A stretch of DNA of 64,000 bases from Flavobacteriia bacterium 40-80. Its GTDB lineage: Bacteria > Bacteroidota > Bacteroidia > Flavobacteriales_D > Crocinitomicaceae. The translations under genes and the position numbers were made by a program. Where the stretch lies: NCBI GenBank assembly GCA_001899145.1, contig MKVF01000006.1, forward strand, positions 124,001 to 188,000. Reading direction: 5' to 3'. This document shows, in pieces, positions 35,307-44,997 of the stretch. The number at the start of each line of letters is the position of its first letter. Positions within the stretch are counted from its first letter, which is position 1. The notes below the pieces were generated by a model. It saw only the letters and a list, made by a program, of their open reading frames with translations. It was not told where the DNA came from and made no database searches.

Positions 35307-36542
35307 ATGTGTTTTATGAAAATCGTTCTTAATACAATTGAAGAAGCAATTGAAGATATAAAAAAAGGCAAAGTCATTATTGTTGTAGATGATGAAGACC
35401 GTGAAAACGAAGGTGATTTTATCGCTGCTGCAGAGATGGTTACACCGGAAATGATCAACTTCATGGCTACTTCCGGCCGCGGCCTGATCTGTGCTCCTCT
35501 GACAGAACGACGTTGTGAGGAATTGGAGCTCCACCTGATGGTAACCAACAATACGGTTCTACACGAAACACAATTTACCGTATCCGTTGACCTGATCGGT
35601 CAGGGCTGCACGACAGGTATTTCTGTTCATGACCGCTCGAAAACGATTAAAGCATTAGTAGATAAAAATACAAAACCGGCTGATCTGGGCCGTCCGGGAC
35701 ATATTTTTCCTTTAAGAGCCAAAAAAGGCGGAGTTCTGAGACGAACCGGGCATACAGAAGCAGCGATCGACTTAGCAAGGCTTGCAGGGCTGGAACCGGC
35801 AGGGATTCTTGTGGAAATCTTAAACGAAGACGGTACCATGGCACGCCTGCCCCAGCTGGTAGACGTTGCGAAGAAATTTGATCTGAAGCTGATATCTATT
35901 GAGCAGCTGATAGAATACCGTATGAAGCACGATTCATTGATTGAAGAAGTCGTGAATGTGCACATGCCGACAAGCCTGGGTGAATTTCAATTGTACTCAT
36001 TTAAAGAAAAGCTGACGGATCAGGAGCACCTCGCTCTTGTGAAAGGCACATGGACAGAAGATGATCCGATTTTAGTACGTGTACATTCCTCCTGCCTTAC
36101 CGGTGATATTTTTGGTTCCTGCCGTTGCGATTGCGGTCCGCAGCTGCACAAAGCAATGGAATTAATTGAGCAGGAAGGAAAAGGCGTGATTGTTTACATG
36201 AACCAGGAAGGCCGTGGTATAGGACTGACCAATAAGCTGAAAGCATACAAGCTTCAGGAGGAAGGATTAGACACTGTAGATGCGAATCTTCAGCTGGGCT
36301 TCAAATCAGATTTGAGAGATTATGGGATCGGCGCTCAGATCCTTCGTCATCTGAACGTAGGAAAAATGCGCCTGATGTCGAACAATCCGAAAAAACGTAC
36401 CGGCCTGATCGGCTATGGACTGGAAATAGTGGAAAATGTTCCCCTGGAAGTGGGAAGAAATAAGTTCAACGAGAGCTATTTAAGAACAAAACGGGATAAA
36501 ATGGGACATTCCCTTCACCTGGATGCCACAGACAATGATTAA
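35307..36542 (+). CDS. ribBA: bifunctional 3,4-DHBP synthase / GTP cyclohydrolase II
   Basis: RibBA makes both riboflavin precursors: 3,4-dihydroxy-2-butanone 4-phosphate from ribulose 5-phosphate, and diaminohydroxyribosylamino-pyrimidinone phosphate from GTP. The N-terminal RibB half (1-205) shows [12 protein letters not shown] and [12 protein letters not shown]; the RibA half (210-400) has the zinc site [20 protein letters not shown] and the NQEGRGIGL loop. At 411 residues both halves are complete; an ATG at 35316 is an alternative start. It overlaps lolD by 8 bases. Confidence 0.97.
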   Translation: MCFMKIVLNTIEEAIEDIKKGKVIIVVDDEDRENEGDFIAAAEMVTPEMINFMATSGRGLICAPLTERRCEELELHLMVTNNTVLHETQFTVSVDLIGQGCTTGISVHDRSKTIKALVDKNTKPADLGRPGHIFPLRAKKGGVLRRTGHTEAAIDLARLAGLEPAGILVEILNEDGTMARLPQLVDVAKKFDLKLISIEQLIEYRMKHDSLIEEVVNVHMPTSLGEFQLYSFKEKLTDQEHLALVKGTWTEDDPILVRVHSSCLTGDIFGSCRCDCGPQLHKAMELIEQEGKGVIVYMNQEGRGIGLTNKLKAYKLQEEGLDTVDANLQLGFKSDLRDYGIGAQILRHLNVGKMRLMSNNPKKRTGLIGYGLEIVENVPLEVGRNKFNESYLRTKRDKMGHSLHLDATDND

Positions 36543-37188
36543 AGTTTCAAATTTACATAAAGCGTATCAGTCACTTGAAGTTTTAAAAGGTGTCGATCTC
36601 ACAATAAACAATGGGGAGATCCTTTCGATTGTCGGTTCTTCCGGCGCGGGAAAAACCACACTGCTGCAAATCCTCGGCACCTTGGAATCTCCATCCAAAG
36701 GAACAGTATATTTTGGTGATATTGATATCTTTAAGCTCAAAGAAAAAGAGCTTGCAAAATTTCGTAACACTGAAATTGGCTTTATCTTCCAGTTTCATCA
36801 GCTGCTTCCGGAATTTAACGCTGTTGAGAATGCTATTTTACCGGCGCTGATAAAAGGTGTCTCTAAAGAAGAAGCGATTCAACAGGCGGAAGCACTTTTC
36901 AGAATTCTTCATATTGAACATCGGAAAGATCATTTTCCGAATGAGCTTTCGGGAGGGGAACAGCAGCGTGTTGCCATTGCAAGGGCTTTAATCAATAACC
37001 CTAAATACGTTTTTGCGGATGAACCTTCCGGGAACCTGGATTCTCAGAATGCAAAAGAGCTGCACCAGCTTTTTTTTGATCTGCGGGAGAAATTCGGAAC
37101 GGCTTTTATCATTGTTACACATAACCAGGAGCTGGCAGATATGGCTGACCGTAAATTAACAATGAAGGACGGGATAATTGCCGAATGA
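36535..37188 (+). CDS. lolD: LolD-type ABC transporter ATP-binding protein
   Basis: A 217-residue ABC ATPase of the LolD/MacB class, which powers release of lipoproteins from the inner membrane or similar substrate extraction. Walker [10 protein letters not shown] (34-42), Q-loop [13 protein letters not shown], signature [15 protein letters not shown], Walker [12 protein letters not shown] and switch histidine IVTHNQ are all intact. The start is the ATG at 36535, overlapping ribBA. The permease subunits (LolC/E) are not adjacent, which is usual in Bacteroidota. Confidence 0.92.
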   Translation: MIKVSNLHKAYQSLEVLKGVDLTINNGEILSIVGSSGAGKTTLLQILGTLESPSKGTVYFGDIDIFKLKEKELAKFRNTEIGFIFQFHQLLPEFNAVENAILPALIKGVSKEEAIQQAEALFRILHIEHRKDHFPNELSGGEQQRVAIARALINNPKYVFADEPSGNLDSQNAKELHQLFFDLREKFGTAFIIVTHNQELADMADRKLTMKDGIIAE

Positions 37189-37230
37189 ATTCCATTTAAA
37201 ATAATCCTTATTTCCTGATAAAAAATACAA

Positions 37231-37986
37231 ATGACAACCCAAGAGCTGAAAGACTTCCTGGATTTTAAAGCGGAACAGTATAACTGTCCGGATTTCATAA
37301 AAGATGATCCGATTCAGCTGCCCCATCAGTTCAGGCGACGGGAAGATATTGAGATTGTCGGTTTTATTATCGCGACAATTGCATGGGGAAACAGAAAAGC
37401 CATTATCAAGAGCGGTGAAAAGCTGATTAAGCTCATGGGAGAAAATCCGTATGAATTTGTCATGAATTATGAAGGACAGCCGCTTTCTTTTGTTCACAGA
37501 ACCTTCAATCATCAGGATTTATCCTTTTTTATCAGCTCGTTGCAGAATATTTATCAAAAATACGGCAGTCTGGAAAACGCTTTTTCATTGAATTCCTCTG
37601 AAAAAGGAATGCAGCAACGGATTATGAATTTCCGTGAAAAATTTCTTGAAATCCGGCATGATCCGAGATCAGATAAACATTTATCCAATCCGGCAAGAGG
37701 GGCGTCTGCGAAACGGATTAATATGTTTTTACGCTGGATGGTTCGAAATGACGGAAGAGGTGTAGATTTCGGAATATGGAAAAGTATCTACCCTTCTGAA
37801 CTATATCTGCCCTTAGATGTTCATACGGGAAATATCAGCCGGAAATTGGGATTGCTTACGCGGAAACAAAACGATTGGAAAGCATTGGAAGATATTCAAA
37901 AAATACTGATCGAATTTGATCCGTCCGACCCCGTAAAATATGATTTTGCGCTCTTTGGGCTGGGTGCTTATCAGGAATTGGACTGA
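37231..37986 (+). CDS. TIGR02757 family protein
   Basis: A 251-residue conserved Bacteroidota protein matching TIGR02757, with the blocks IVGFIIATIAWGNRKAII, RGASAKRINMFLRWMVR, GVDFGIWKSI, LPLDVHTGNISRKLGLL and KYDFALFGLGAYQ. The LDVHTGNISRKLGL block resembles the helix-hairpin-helix/DNA glycosylase fold, so a DNA repair role is possible but unproven. Its 3' end overlaps the convergent tatA gene by 16 bases. Confidence 0.88.
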   Translation: MTTQELKDFLDFKAEQYNCPDFIKDDPIQLPHQFRRREDIEIVGFIIATIAWGNRKAIIKSGEKLIKLMGENPYEFVMNYEGQPLSFVHRTFNHQDLSFFISSLQNIYQKYGSLENAFSLNSSEKGMQQRIMNFREKFLEIRHDPRSDKHLSNPARGASAKRINMFLRWMVRNDGRGVDFGIWKSIYPSELYLPLDVHTGNISRKLGLLTRKQNDWKALEDIQKILIEFDPSDPVKYDFALFGLGAYQELD

Positions 37987-38423
37987 TTCTGATTTTCCTT
38001 TTCCGGATGTTCAGAACTGTTATTTTCTGTTATTGCTGTACCTTCTGTAGTATCCGTTAGCGCATTCTCTTCCTCCGGAATATTGTAAACAGGAGCCGGA
38101 ATAGGTGACTTTGGGGTATAAGATATCGAATTCAGCGCATGATCTACTTCATTGACTTCTTTTTCAAGGGGAGCGACAATTTCTCTTTCAATTTCATCGG
38201 ATGTATCTTTTAAGATCTTGTCGAGATTCAGCTCTTTTTTTATCTCCATTCCTGACTTGGTGATTTCCGATTTCAGCTCATCTGAGGCCTGTTTGATCTG
38301 ATAAATGGTTTTACCAAACGTTTTTGCGATTCCCGGAATACTTTTCGGACCGAAAAAAATCAGGATTACTAATAAAATCAGTAATACTTCAGAACCTGCA
38401 ACATCACTTAAAAAAAGAAGCAT
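37971..38423 (-). CDS. tatA: Sec-independent translocase TatA/TatE-type subunit
   Basis: A 150-residue Tat pore subunit. The N-terminal hydrophobic helix (about 8-22) is followed by the FGPKSIPGIAKTFG hinge motif and an amphipathic helix GKTIYQIKQASDELKSEI. The C-terminal 90 residues are long, acidic and low in complexity, more like a TatB tail, which is usual for Bacteroidota homologues. A TAACTTTG -7 box is at 38444-38451. No tatC is adjacent. Confidence 0.9.
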   Translation of the reverse strand: MLLFLSDVAGSEVLLILLVILIFFGPKSIPGIAKTFGKTIYQIKQASDELKSEITKSGMEIKKELNLDKILKDTSDEIEREIVAPLEKEVNEVDHALNSISYTPKSPIPAPVYNIPEEENALTDTTEGTAITENNSSEHPEKENQNQSNS

Positions 38424-38443
38424 TTATTCAAGATTGATATCAG

Positions 38444-38451
38444 CAAAGTTA
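38444..38451 (-). promoter_or_regulatory. -7 promoter box for tatA
   Basis: The reverse strand reads TAACTTTG, an exact consensus match 20 bases before the tatA ATG. Confidence 0.5.
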
Positions 38452-38488
38452 CTAAATTGAGCGGAACTAATCATTTTTTGTCGAATTA

Positions 38489-40720
38489 TTAACCTTCTCC
38501 GGCTTTCACAGCAGAACTTCCGGTCAGGAGTTTCATTTTCTTCACCTCTCCTACTATCCAGATAATATCTCCTTTTCTGAGTATAAAATCAGATTGCGGA
38601 TTCAGGATCCTGCGACCGTCTCTTTCGATACCGACTACCATTCCTCCTGTGAGCTCCTTGATTCGTGATTCCCGGATGTTTTTGCCATACAGCTCTTCCT
38701 TTTTTAGCTCGATATTTTTCAATGCGATGTCCTGTTCTTCCAGGTCTAACGTTGCAATTAAGGTTTCTTTCAGATAGTTTGAAAACGCATTGATCTGATT
38801 ATCGGAGCCGATTATATACAGCTCGTCACTTGGGTACAGAATATCTGTTTTAGTAGGAATGTAGATGGAAATCTCTCCCCTTTTTATGATCGCGATATTT
38901 ATTCCGAATTTTTCCCGCAGCTCCAGATCTCCCAACTTATATCCTGAAACACCGGATTCCTGAGGGACAATAATTTTAGTCATGTGACCGTCCCAGGGTG
39001 TAAGATGGCTTTTGCCTTTTATTGCTTCATTTGCATCACGGCTGTTCAGATTTTTAAGGAAGTGATTTTCAAGTTTCTGATACCATAATTGTATTTTTTT
39101 TGGCATTGTAACCAGCAGAACAACGATCAGCAAAAAGGCGATTATAGCCGTTTGCCAGCTGAAGAAGCTCGAGATGTAGAATCCTAAAACCAGAAGGGCC
39201 AGGATCATCCTGAATAAGATTATAATGGAAACAGGTCCGATAAATTTTCTGTTCAGGCGCAGCTCCTGCATCGCTTGGACTGCCAGCCTTCTGAACGCCA
39301 GCGCCCATAAGAATGGAAGCAGGGAAAGCAATGTCAGGAATGCAAGGATAAATCCTCCGTTTTTAACCAAGCGTTCAGCTTCGTCCGTAAAGCTGGAGGA
39401 AATCAGAATGATAGCAACTACTACTACCGTGATCAGGATAATATGAGTAACATTCGCTCGGAGCACGATCTGCCAGGCTGTCTGCGTTTTTACTTTTTGT
39501 GTGTTCGCTGAATACCGGTCGATCATTCTTTTTACCTTTTTGGGTAAAAAATGTTCCAGGAAACGGTTGACCCTGTCTGTCCAGATAATAAAATAAGGAG
39601 TTGTAAACGTGGTTATTGCAGATACGGCAACGATAACCGGATAAATAAAATCACTGATCACTCCAAGTGACATACCTAAAGTGGCGATAATAAAGCTGAA
39701 CTCCCCTATCTGCGCATGGCTCATCCCTGTCTGTACGGATTGCTTTAAAGGCTGTCCTGCAAGTAATGCTCCTGCGGTGGTAGAGATTATTTTACCGAAA
39801 ATCACTACCAGTGTTATAACAACAACCGGAATAAAATAATTTACCAAAGCGGAAGGATTGATCATCATCCCGACAGATACGAAGAAGATCGCCCCGAAAA
39901 GATTTTTTACAGGTTCGATCAGGTGCTCGATTTTTTCAGAATAAATTGTTTCTGCAATAATAGATCCCATTACAAAAGCTCCCAATGCCGGCGAAAAACC
40001 TGCTTTATAGCCCAGGATCACCATCAATAGGCACAAGCCGAGAGAAAGGATCAGAAGCATTTCATCATTCAGGTGCTTTTTGGTTTTCCGAAGCAAGGTC
40101 GGGATAAAGAAAATTCCTACTAAAAACCAGATGATCAGGAAGAAAGAGAGCTTTAAAAAGGAGAATAACAACTCCTCTCCGGCAAACTGCTTGCTGACGG
40201 ATATGGTTGTGAGCAATACCATGAGCAATATCGCTACAATATCTTCAATAATCAGAGCTCCGAATACAACAGAAACGAATTTCTTTCCTTTGAGGTTCAT
40301 TTCATCAAAAGCACGAAGAATTATTGTTGTGGAGGACATGGAAAGCATTGCTCCTAAAAAGATGCTGTCAATTATTGTCCAGTTCAGCAAAATTCCGGTA
40401 AAAAAGCCGGCAACAAGCATAAAAACAATATGGACGCCTCCGGTAATCAGGGCGCTGCCTCCTACTTTCATTAATTTTTTGAAGCTGAACTCTAAACCAA
40501 GGCTGAACAATAGGAAAATAACACCTATTTCTGCCCAGACTTCTATACTGTGAGGATCCTGAACGGTTGGAAAAAAGGAAAAATAAGGCCCTGCCAGATA
40601 CCCCGCAATAATATATCCCAATACAAGCGGTTGTTTCAGAATCTTAAATAATACCACAGATATTGCAGCTGTAATAAGAATTAATCCCAGGTCATTTATG
40701 AGTGGTGGTAATAGCTCCAT
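38489..40720 (-). CDS. CPA2-family cation:proton antiporter with TrkA-C domains
   Basis: A 743-residue inner-membrane antiporter. Residues about 5-400 form a Na_H_Exchanger domain with about 12 helices, including LLFSLGLEFSFKKL and the MLSMSSTTIILRAF and FGALIIEDIVAILL motifs. Three to four extra hydrophobic segments occupy 430-550. The cytoplasmic C-terminus carries two RCK_C/TrkA-C domains (about 590-655 and 670-735), a ligand-gating unit. No RCK_N (NAD-binding) domain is seen, unlike KefB/C. K+ or Na+ is the likely cation. Confidence 0.9.
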   Translation of the reverse strand: MELLPPLINDLGLILITAAISVVLFKILKQPLVLGYIIAGYLAGPYFSFFPTVQDPHSIEVWAEIGVIFLLFSLGLEFSFKKLMKVGGSALITGGVHIVFMLVAGFFTGILLNWTIIDSIFLGAMLSMSSTTIILRAFDEMNLKGKKFVSVVFGALIIEDIVAILLMVLLTTISVSKQFAGEELLFSFLKLSFFLIIWFLVGIFFIPTLLRKTKKHLNDEMLLILSLGLCLLMVILGYKAGFSPALGAFVMGSIIAETIYSEKIEHLIEPVKNLFGAIFFVSVGMMINPSALVNYFIPVVVITLVVIFGKIISTTAGALLAGQPLKQSVQTGMSHAQIGEFSFIIATLGMSLGVISDFIYPVIVAVSAITTFTTPYFIIWTDRVNRFLEHFLPKKVKRMIDRYSANTQKVKTQTAWQIVLRANVTHIILITVVVVAIILISSSFTDEAERLVKNGGFILAFLTLLSLLPFLWALAFRRLAVQAMQELRLNRKFIGPVSIIILFRMILALLVLGFYISSFFSWQTAIIAFLLIVVLLVTMPKKIQLWYQKLENHFLKNLNSRDANEAIKGKSHLTPWDGHMTKIIVPQESGVSGYKLGDLELREKFGINIAIIKRGEISIYIPTKTDILYPSDELYIIGSDNQINAFSNYLKETLIATLDLEEQDIALKNIELKKEELYGKNIRESRIKELTGGMVVGIERDGRRILNPQSDFILRKGDIIWIVGEVKKMKLLTGSSAVKAGEG

Positions 40721-40815
40721 TGAGTTTTTTTTAAACTTTAATCTAAATAAGACGAGTTGTTTTCAACCCCGGAAAAGTTACACAAAAATAAATTGTGCTC
40801 TTGTTATTTTCGGTA

Positions 40816-40847
40816 CAAAAGTACTAAAAACAGGCGGTTTTATCAAG
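40816..40847 (-). promoter_or_regulatory. promoter of the CPA2 antiporter gene
   Basis: On the reverse strand CTTG (40847-40844) is followed after 20 bases by TACTTTTG (40823-40816), a good -33/-7 pair. The leader to the ATG at 40720 would be about 90 bases and shows no obvious riboswitch-like structure. Confidence 0.5.
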
Positions 40848-41649
40848 CCTTGTCCTTCACGATTGCTTTCAGATCAATAATTTCTTTCTTGATAGATAAG
40901 ATGGAAGCTCTCAGATCATTGTCATCCAGTTTTACAGATGGAAGCTCCGGAGAAATGTAGTTGACAAATTTCCATATTTCGATCACCTCGTTAACATGGA
41001 CAAAATAAGGCTCATACAGCGGGTTGGTCGATACCAGCTGAAAAGATTGCTTGTCATCTAAAAAGTTGTTGACGATTTTAAATACGATTCCATCTTCCTT
41101 TGTAACGACAATACACGGTGTTCCGTTTTTGATCAGCCGCCAGTTCTGGATAAATTCAGCAACGACAAAAGAACCATGAGTAACAGGAGGCATCGAATCC
41201 CCTTCGATCGGAAAAGAACGGTATTTTTTTTGCTTTGAAAGAAACGGAAGGGAAAATGTCGGAAGCACTTTCAAATATTCCGGGTCCGCATAACCACTGG
41301 TATAACCTGCTCTCGCCTTTTGAGGAATCAATTCTATCAGCTCATTGTCTTCTGAATCAATGGTCTGTGTCAGAATGCGGATTTTTTTTCCTTCCACGTC
41401 CATTTCCTGACTGCTTATAAACTGCCTCCACTCATCTTCTGAGAAAAGAGAAAAATTATTTTTCAGAAACGCATCACAGGATATTTTATAATATTCACAA
41501 ATTTCCAGCAGCTTTTCCAGGCTCGGCTCCGCTACTCCGTTTTCGTAACCACTGTAAGTGGACCTTGTTAACCCGAAAACAGCAGCTAATTCTTCCTGTG
41601 ATTTACCTGTGGATTTTCTTAAAAATTTTAAATTACCGCCAATATTCAT
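40843..41649 (-). CDS. XRE regulator with S24/LexA-like domain
   Basis: A 268-residue two-domain regulator: an N-terminal HTH (about 5-60, FLRKSTGKSQEELAAVFG with recognition TRSTYSGYENG) and a C-terminal S24 signal-peptidase/LexA-like fold with the Ser motif IEGDSMPP and a Lys in IVFKIV. It could be cleavable or a non-cleaving sensor like CI-type repressors. There is no prophage around it, so it is probably a chromosomal regulator. Start at ATG 41649, before the HTH; a TAATTTTG -7 box (41693-41686) precedes it. Confidence 0.88.
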   Translation of the reverse strand: MNIGGNLKFLRKSTGKSQEELAAVFGLTRSTYSGYENGVAEPSLEKLLEICEYYKISCDAFLKNNFSLFSEDEWRQFISSQEMDVEGKKIRILTQTIDSEDNELIELIPQKARAGYTSGYADPEYLKVLPTFSLPFLSKQKKYRSFPIEGDSMPPVTHGSFVVAEFIQNWRLIKNGTPCIVVTKEDGIVFKIVNNFLDDKQSFQLVSTNPLYEPYFVHVNEVIEIWKFVNYISPELPSVKLDDNDLRASILSIKKEIIDLKAIVKDKA

Positions 41650-41690
41650 GATTATATTTTTATCATCAACTGACGTAAAAGTAATCAAAA

Positions 41691-42614
41691 TTATTTATTT
41701 TCCAATGGCTGGTACTTAGAAATTACAGGCTGGTTGGTTAATTCTCCGTAAGCGGCTGAAATACTTGCTCCTATAAAAATAGCCTGTGAACCATAATAAA
41801 CAAAAGCCAGCAAAATCAGGATCACGCTGATCACGCTTCCCGACTTTGCGAAATAAGCGACATTCATATAATACTGAATCACAAATTGTCCTATTTGCAG
41901 TAACACAGACGCGAAAAAAGCCCCCACCAATGCCACCCTGAATTTCACGATCGCGTCGTTTAGAAAACGGTAAACAAAGGTCAGAAAGATCATCATTAAC
42001 AGGATAGAAAGTCCATGCTGTGTAACACCCAGCCAGAACTTTGAAATAAATACAGAATTGTTCAGCATCGCTTTTCCGAATGAATTGAAAAGCAATTGCG
42101 CGAAATATGCAGCCATCAGGAGAACTCCGAAGCCACCCAGCAAAGCGATAGAGATCAGCCTAGAAATGAGGTTTACGAAAAACTTTTTCTTTCCGGACTC
42201 AAAATGTGGTGTTATTCCATAGAAATAGTTTACGCTGGTTTTCAGTGAAATAAAGATCGCAGAGCTCGAAAACAGCAAAATAACAATACCAACATTCTGA
42301 AACACGACATTATCTCCCCCGAATTTTATGGATTCCAAAAAGGACAATATCCCGCTGAAATCGCTGATCCCGAAGTATTCAATCAGATATTGATTCAATA
42401 CATTTGTCACCGTTGCTCTTCCTACAATCGACCCAACCACATTTACCGCAAGATATAATAACGGAATCAGTGTGAAAATCAGGTAGAAAGATAAAGCGGC
42501 TCCGTGAAACAATCCCATATCAAGTGTGAACCGGGAGAATACACCTTCAAAGATCTGCTTTTTGTGTGTCCACGACAAATCCCTAAATCTCTTCCTTTTG
42601 CCTTTTTGATTCAT
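41691..42614 (-). CDS. YihY/BrkB-family membrane protein
   Basis: A 307-residue member of the YihY (BrkB/virulence factor, formerly wrongly called ribonuclease BN) family with about six membrane helices. Recognisable blocks are FTLDMGLFHGAALSFYLIFTLIPLLYL and the C-terminal FVYYGSQAIFIGASISAAYGE. The transported substrate is unknown. The frame also permits GTG at 42647, but a near-consensus -7 sequence lies between that codon and the ATG at 42614, favouring the shorter form. Confidence 0.9.
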   Translation of the reverse strand: MNQKGKRKRFRDLSWTHKKQIFEGVFSRFTLDMGLFHGAALSFYLIFTLIPLLYLAVNVVGSIVGRATVTNVLNQYLIEYFGISDFSGILSFLESIKFGGDNVVFQNVGIVILLFSSSAIFISLKTSVNYFYGITPHFESGKKKFFVNLISRLISIALLGGFGVLLMAAYFAQLLFNSFGKAMLNNSVFISKFWLGVTQHGLSILLMMIFLTFVYRFLNDAIVKFRVALVGAFFASVLLQIGQFVIQYYMNVAYFAKSGSVISVILILLAFVYYGSQAIFIGASISAAYGELTNQPVISKYQPLENK

Positions 42615-42692
42615 ACTTCGAAAATAAGCATCTTCAAAGAGAATCACGTTAAAAACAACTAAAAATAATTTGGGGATTTAAGCTTTTATCTA

Positions 42693-43043
42693 TCAGGAGG
42701 CATTCGCCACTCCACGGAAAAACTGAACCGCGCCGAAGATAATTGCTCCCCATGCGACGACATATTTTCCTCCTCCGCTCGCAGACGAATAAGTGACAGC
42801 AGTAACCACTATTCCTCCGATACACCATAAAGCACCGTATAACATATCTTTCTGAGCTCTTTTCTTTTTGGCATCTCCGATATGGGTTCCCAAATTGTCA
42901 ACAACAATTCGCGCCGTTTCTTCATCCAGCCCTTTTTCAACCAGGGAATCAATCACTTCATCAGGCGATTTTTTCTCTTTTACCAAAAGATGAGCTGCAT
43001 ATTCATAGATTTGGCTTACAGCCTCTTGTTCATTCTGTTCCAT
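42693..43043 (-). CDS. small membrane protein with UBA-like N-terminal helix region
   Basis: A 116-residue protein I cannot assign. The N-terminal 50 residues are helical and charged (SPDEVIDSLVEKGLDEETARIVV reads like a small three-helix UBA/CUE-like element, by pattern only), followed by two hydrophobic segments at about 67-85 and 90-108 rich in Gly and Ala. Similar short two-TM proteins occur widely in Bacteroidota. It is monocistronic. Confidence 0.7.
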   Translation of the reverse strand: MEQNEQEAVSQIYEYAAHLLVKEKKSPDEVIDSLVEKGLDEETARIVVDNLGTHIGDAKKKRAQKDMLYGALWCIGGIVVTAVTYSSASGGGKYVVAWGAIIFGAVQFFRGVANAS

Positions 43044-43167
43044 GGCTTTTAATTAGTTTTCTATTGTATATAGTTCACTTCAAAGGTCGTAAAAAATGAT
43101 AAAAAGTTACCAATTTCTCTATTTTATTTGTTAATTTAGTAAGAATATGTTTTAAAATCTGGAAGTT

Positions 43168-44085
43168 ATGAAATACGGTTTACTCTTCTTTTTATGTGTT
43201 ATTTTTTTGCCGCTTCTCTCTCAAGGCTGGCTGAAATCCGGGGCGGAATGGCACTATTATTCCAACGGGGAAGGTCTTCAGGTGTATCATCACATGAAAT
43301 TAGAAGGAGATGTAATTATCTCGGGAAAAACCTATCAGAAAGTATTCAACCAGCGCTATTTATATTTCCCTGTCTCTCCTTCCAAGGATACATTAACGAA
43401 TTATGGCAGCGAATCGTTTTTATACAGAATGAACGGCGATACTCTTTTTCAATTAATACATTTCCAAGATACTACTTTTGAAGATATTGTTATTATCTTC
43501 CGGGACCAGGCACATTGGCAATCGAGAAGTAATCTGAACGATACTTCATGTACCCAAACACCCGATTATACAAGCACGTTTTACAATACTGAAACCGTCA
43601 ACGGTATAACAGATAGCATTTTTATCGTAACTGTTTCAAATGTATATGATCGTGAAGATTTTATGATGGGACCGTATAGCCGTAGATTTGGTTGTAACTC
43701 AGGAGATTTTACACCCAGATACGATTGTATTCATGAAATAGCCATATTCTCTGTCTATTATCAGCTTTTGTGTTACCAGGATAATGAAGGCTTTTCAATA
43801 AAAAATGTACAAAATGAATGTGATTATTACTTGACATTAAATACGGGCGAATTAAGTCGTAACAATATTTCTATATATCCGAATCCTGCTACATCAAAAG
43901 TTACTATACAATCAGAGATAGCACTTGATGAAGTAAGCTTATATGACCTGCAAGGGAAAAAGCTTCCGGTTCAGTTAGACTTTAACTTGAAACAAATTGA
44001 TATAAGTAATTTTAAACCGGGGATTTACTTTTTGGAAATTACTTTCGAAAAAATGAAGATAACTGAAAAGTTAATGATCGAATAA
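43168..44085 (+). CDS. T9SS type A sorting-domain secreted protein
   Basis: A 305-residue secreted cargo. A signal peptide (about 1-18) precedes a 200-residue region of no recognisable family containing several cysteines. The C-terminal 75 residues form a type A T9SS sorting domain: ISIYPNPATSKVTI, VSLYDLQGKKL, ISNFKPGIYFLEI and the final EKLMIE. It should be exported through the outer membrane by the type IX system and processed at the sorting domain. The 3' end overlaps the convergent ABC ATPase gene by 15 bases. Confidence 0.9.
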   Translation: MKYGLLFFLCVIFLPLLSQGWLKSGAEWHYYSNGEGLQVYHHMKLEGDVIISGKTYQKVFNQRYLYFPVSPSKDTLTNYGSESFLYRMNGDTLFQLIHFQDTTFEDIVIIFRDQAHWQSRSNLNDTSCTQTPDYTSTFYNTETVNGITDSIFIVTVSNVYDREDFMMGPYSRRFGCNSGDFTPRYDCIHEIAIFSVYYQLLCYQDNEGFSIKNVQNECDYYLTLNTGELSRNNISIYPNPATSKVTIQSEIALDEVSLYDLQGKKLPVQLDFNLKQIDISNFKPGIYFLEITFEKMKITEKLMIE

Positions 44086-44997
44086 ATAAACTTTTTGAAT
44101 GGTACTCAACGATTGTTCAGCATACAGGACAACCGTTTCTTTTTTATTTGTAGTAAAATAATTCGCATAATAAAATCCTTGAAAAACAACATCTTTAAAG
44201 TTCAATAACAGCTCATTTTTTTCTTCCCCCTGCAATGTGTATTGATTCGGACGGAATAATAGTTTCTTCCTGTTTCTGCTGATTTGATTGATCTCTCCAA
44301 AAAAAGAAGCTTCAAAATAATCGGTCGGGTGAAAATAGAAATCTTCCGCCTTTGCAGACCGGGTGAATTTTCCGGCTCTGAGAAAGTGGATGGTATCGCA
44401 CATTGCCATTGCTTCCGACCCGTTATGAGTAACTAATAATAAAGTAGTTTTGCGTACTTTCCGTAACTTTAAAAAATACTGTACGATCTTCGATTTCAGA
44501 TGAACATCCAGATGGGCAAATGGTTCATCCAGCAGGATTACTTTGGGCTCTTTTGCAAGCGCTCTTGCCAATGCCAGCCGTTGCTGCTCTCCTCCCGAAA
44601 TCTGATGTGCTTTTAAGTTTTCAACGGATTTTAAATCAAACAATTCCAGTAATTCTTCTATCATTGCTTCCCGGTCTTCTACTGTAAGATGCTGTGCCTG
44701 AACTCGTATGTTTTCACGAACTGTATGATAGGAATCCAGCGCGTAATCCTGGTTCACCAATTGAATGTCTTCATATCCGGGAATCATCTTTTCTGCCGGA
44801 CCGATAATTTTCTTTCTCTCAAATGTGATTCTTCCTTCCGAATAATCCAAAAAGCCACCAATCAGCTTTAGCAAAGTTGATTTTCCTGCTCCGCTTACTC
44901 CGACAATACCATGGATTTCTCCTCTTTTCAGCTCGAAAGAAATGGAATTTAATAATTGCTTATCAGTAGCGTAAGAAAGATTTTTAATCGAGATCAT
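44071..44997 (-). CDS. orphan ABC transporter ATP-binding protein
   Basis: A 308-residue ATPase resembling the Fbp/Pot-type importer ATPases. Walker A GVSGAGKST (33-41), signature ISGGEQQRLALARAL, Walker B VILLDEPFAHLD and switch histidine LLVTHNG are intact. A C-terminal extension of about 90 residues follows the catalytic domain and includes a beta-rich end that could be a regulatory domain. No permease or binding-protein gene is next to it. It shares a 14-base overlap with the upstream hypothetical 44984-45424, so they are coupled. Confidence 0.85.
   Translation of the reverse strand: MISIKNLSYATDKQLLNSISFELKRGEIHGIVGVSGAGKSTLLKLIGGFLDYSEGRITFERKKIIGPAEKMIPGYEDIQLVNQDYALDSYHTVRENIRVQAQHLTVEDREAMIEELLELFDLKSVENLKAHQISGGEQQRLALARALAKEPKVILLDEPFAHLDVHLKSKIVQYFLKLRKVRKTTLLLVTHNGSEAMAMCDTIHFLRAGKFTRSAKAEDFYFHPTDYFEASFFGEINQISRNRKKLLFRPNQYTLQGEEKNELLLNFKDVVFQGFYYANYFTTNKKETVVLYAEQSLSTIQKVYLFDH

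Noticed and set aside
40843-41649. Prophage repressor call for the XRE-S24 protein
   Set aside because: No phage genes surround it; neighbours are ordinary chromosomal genes.
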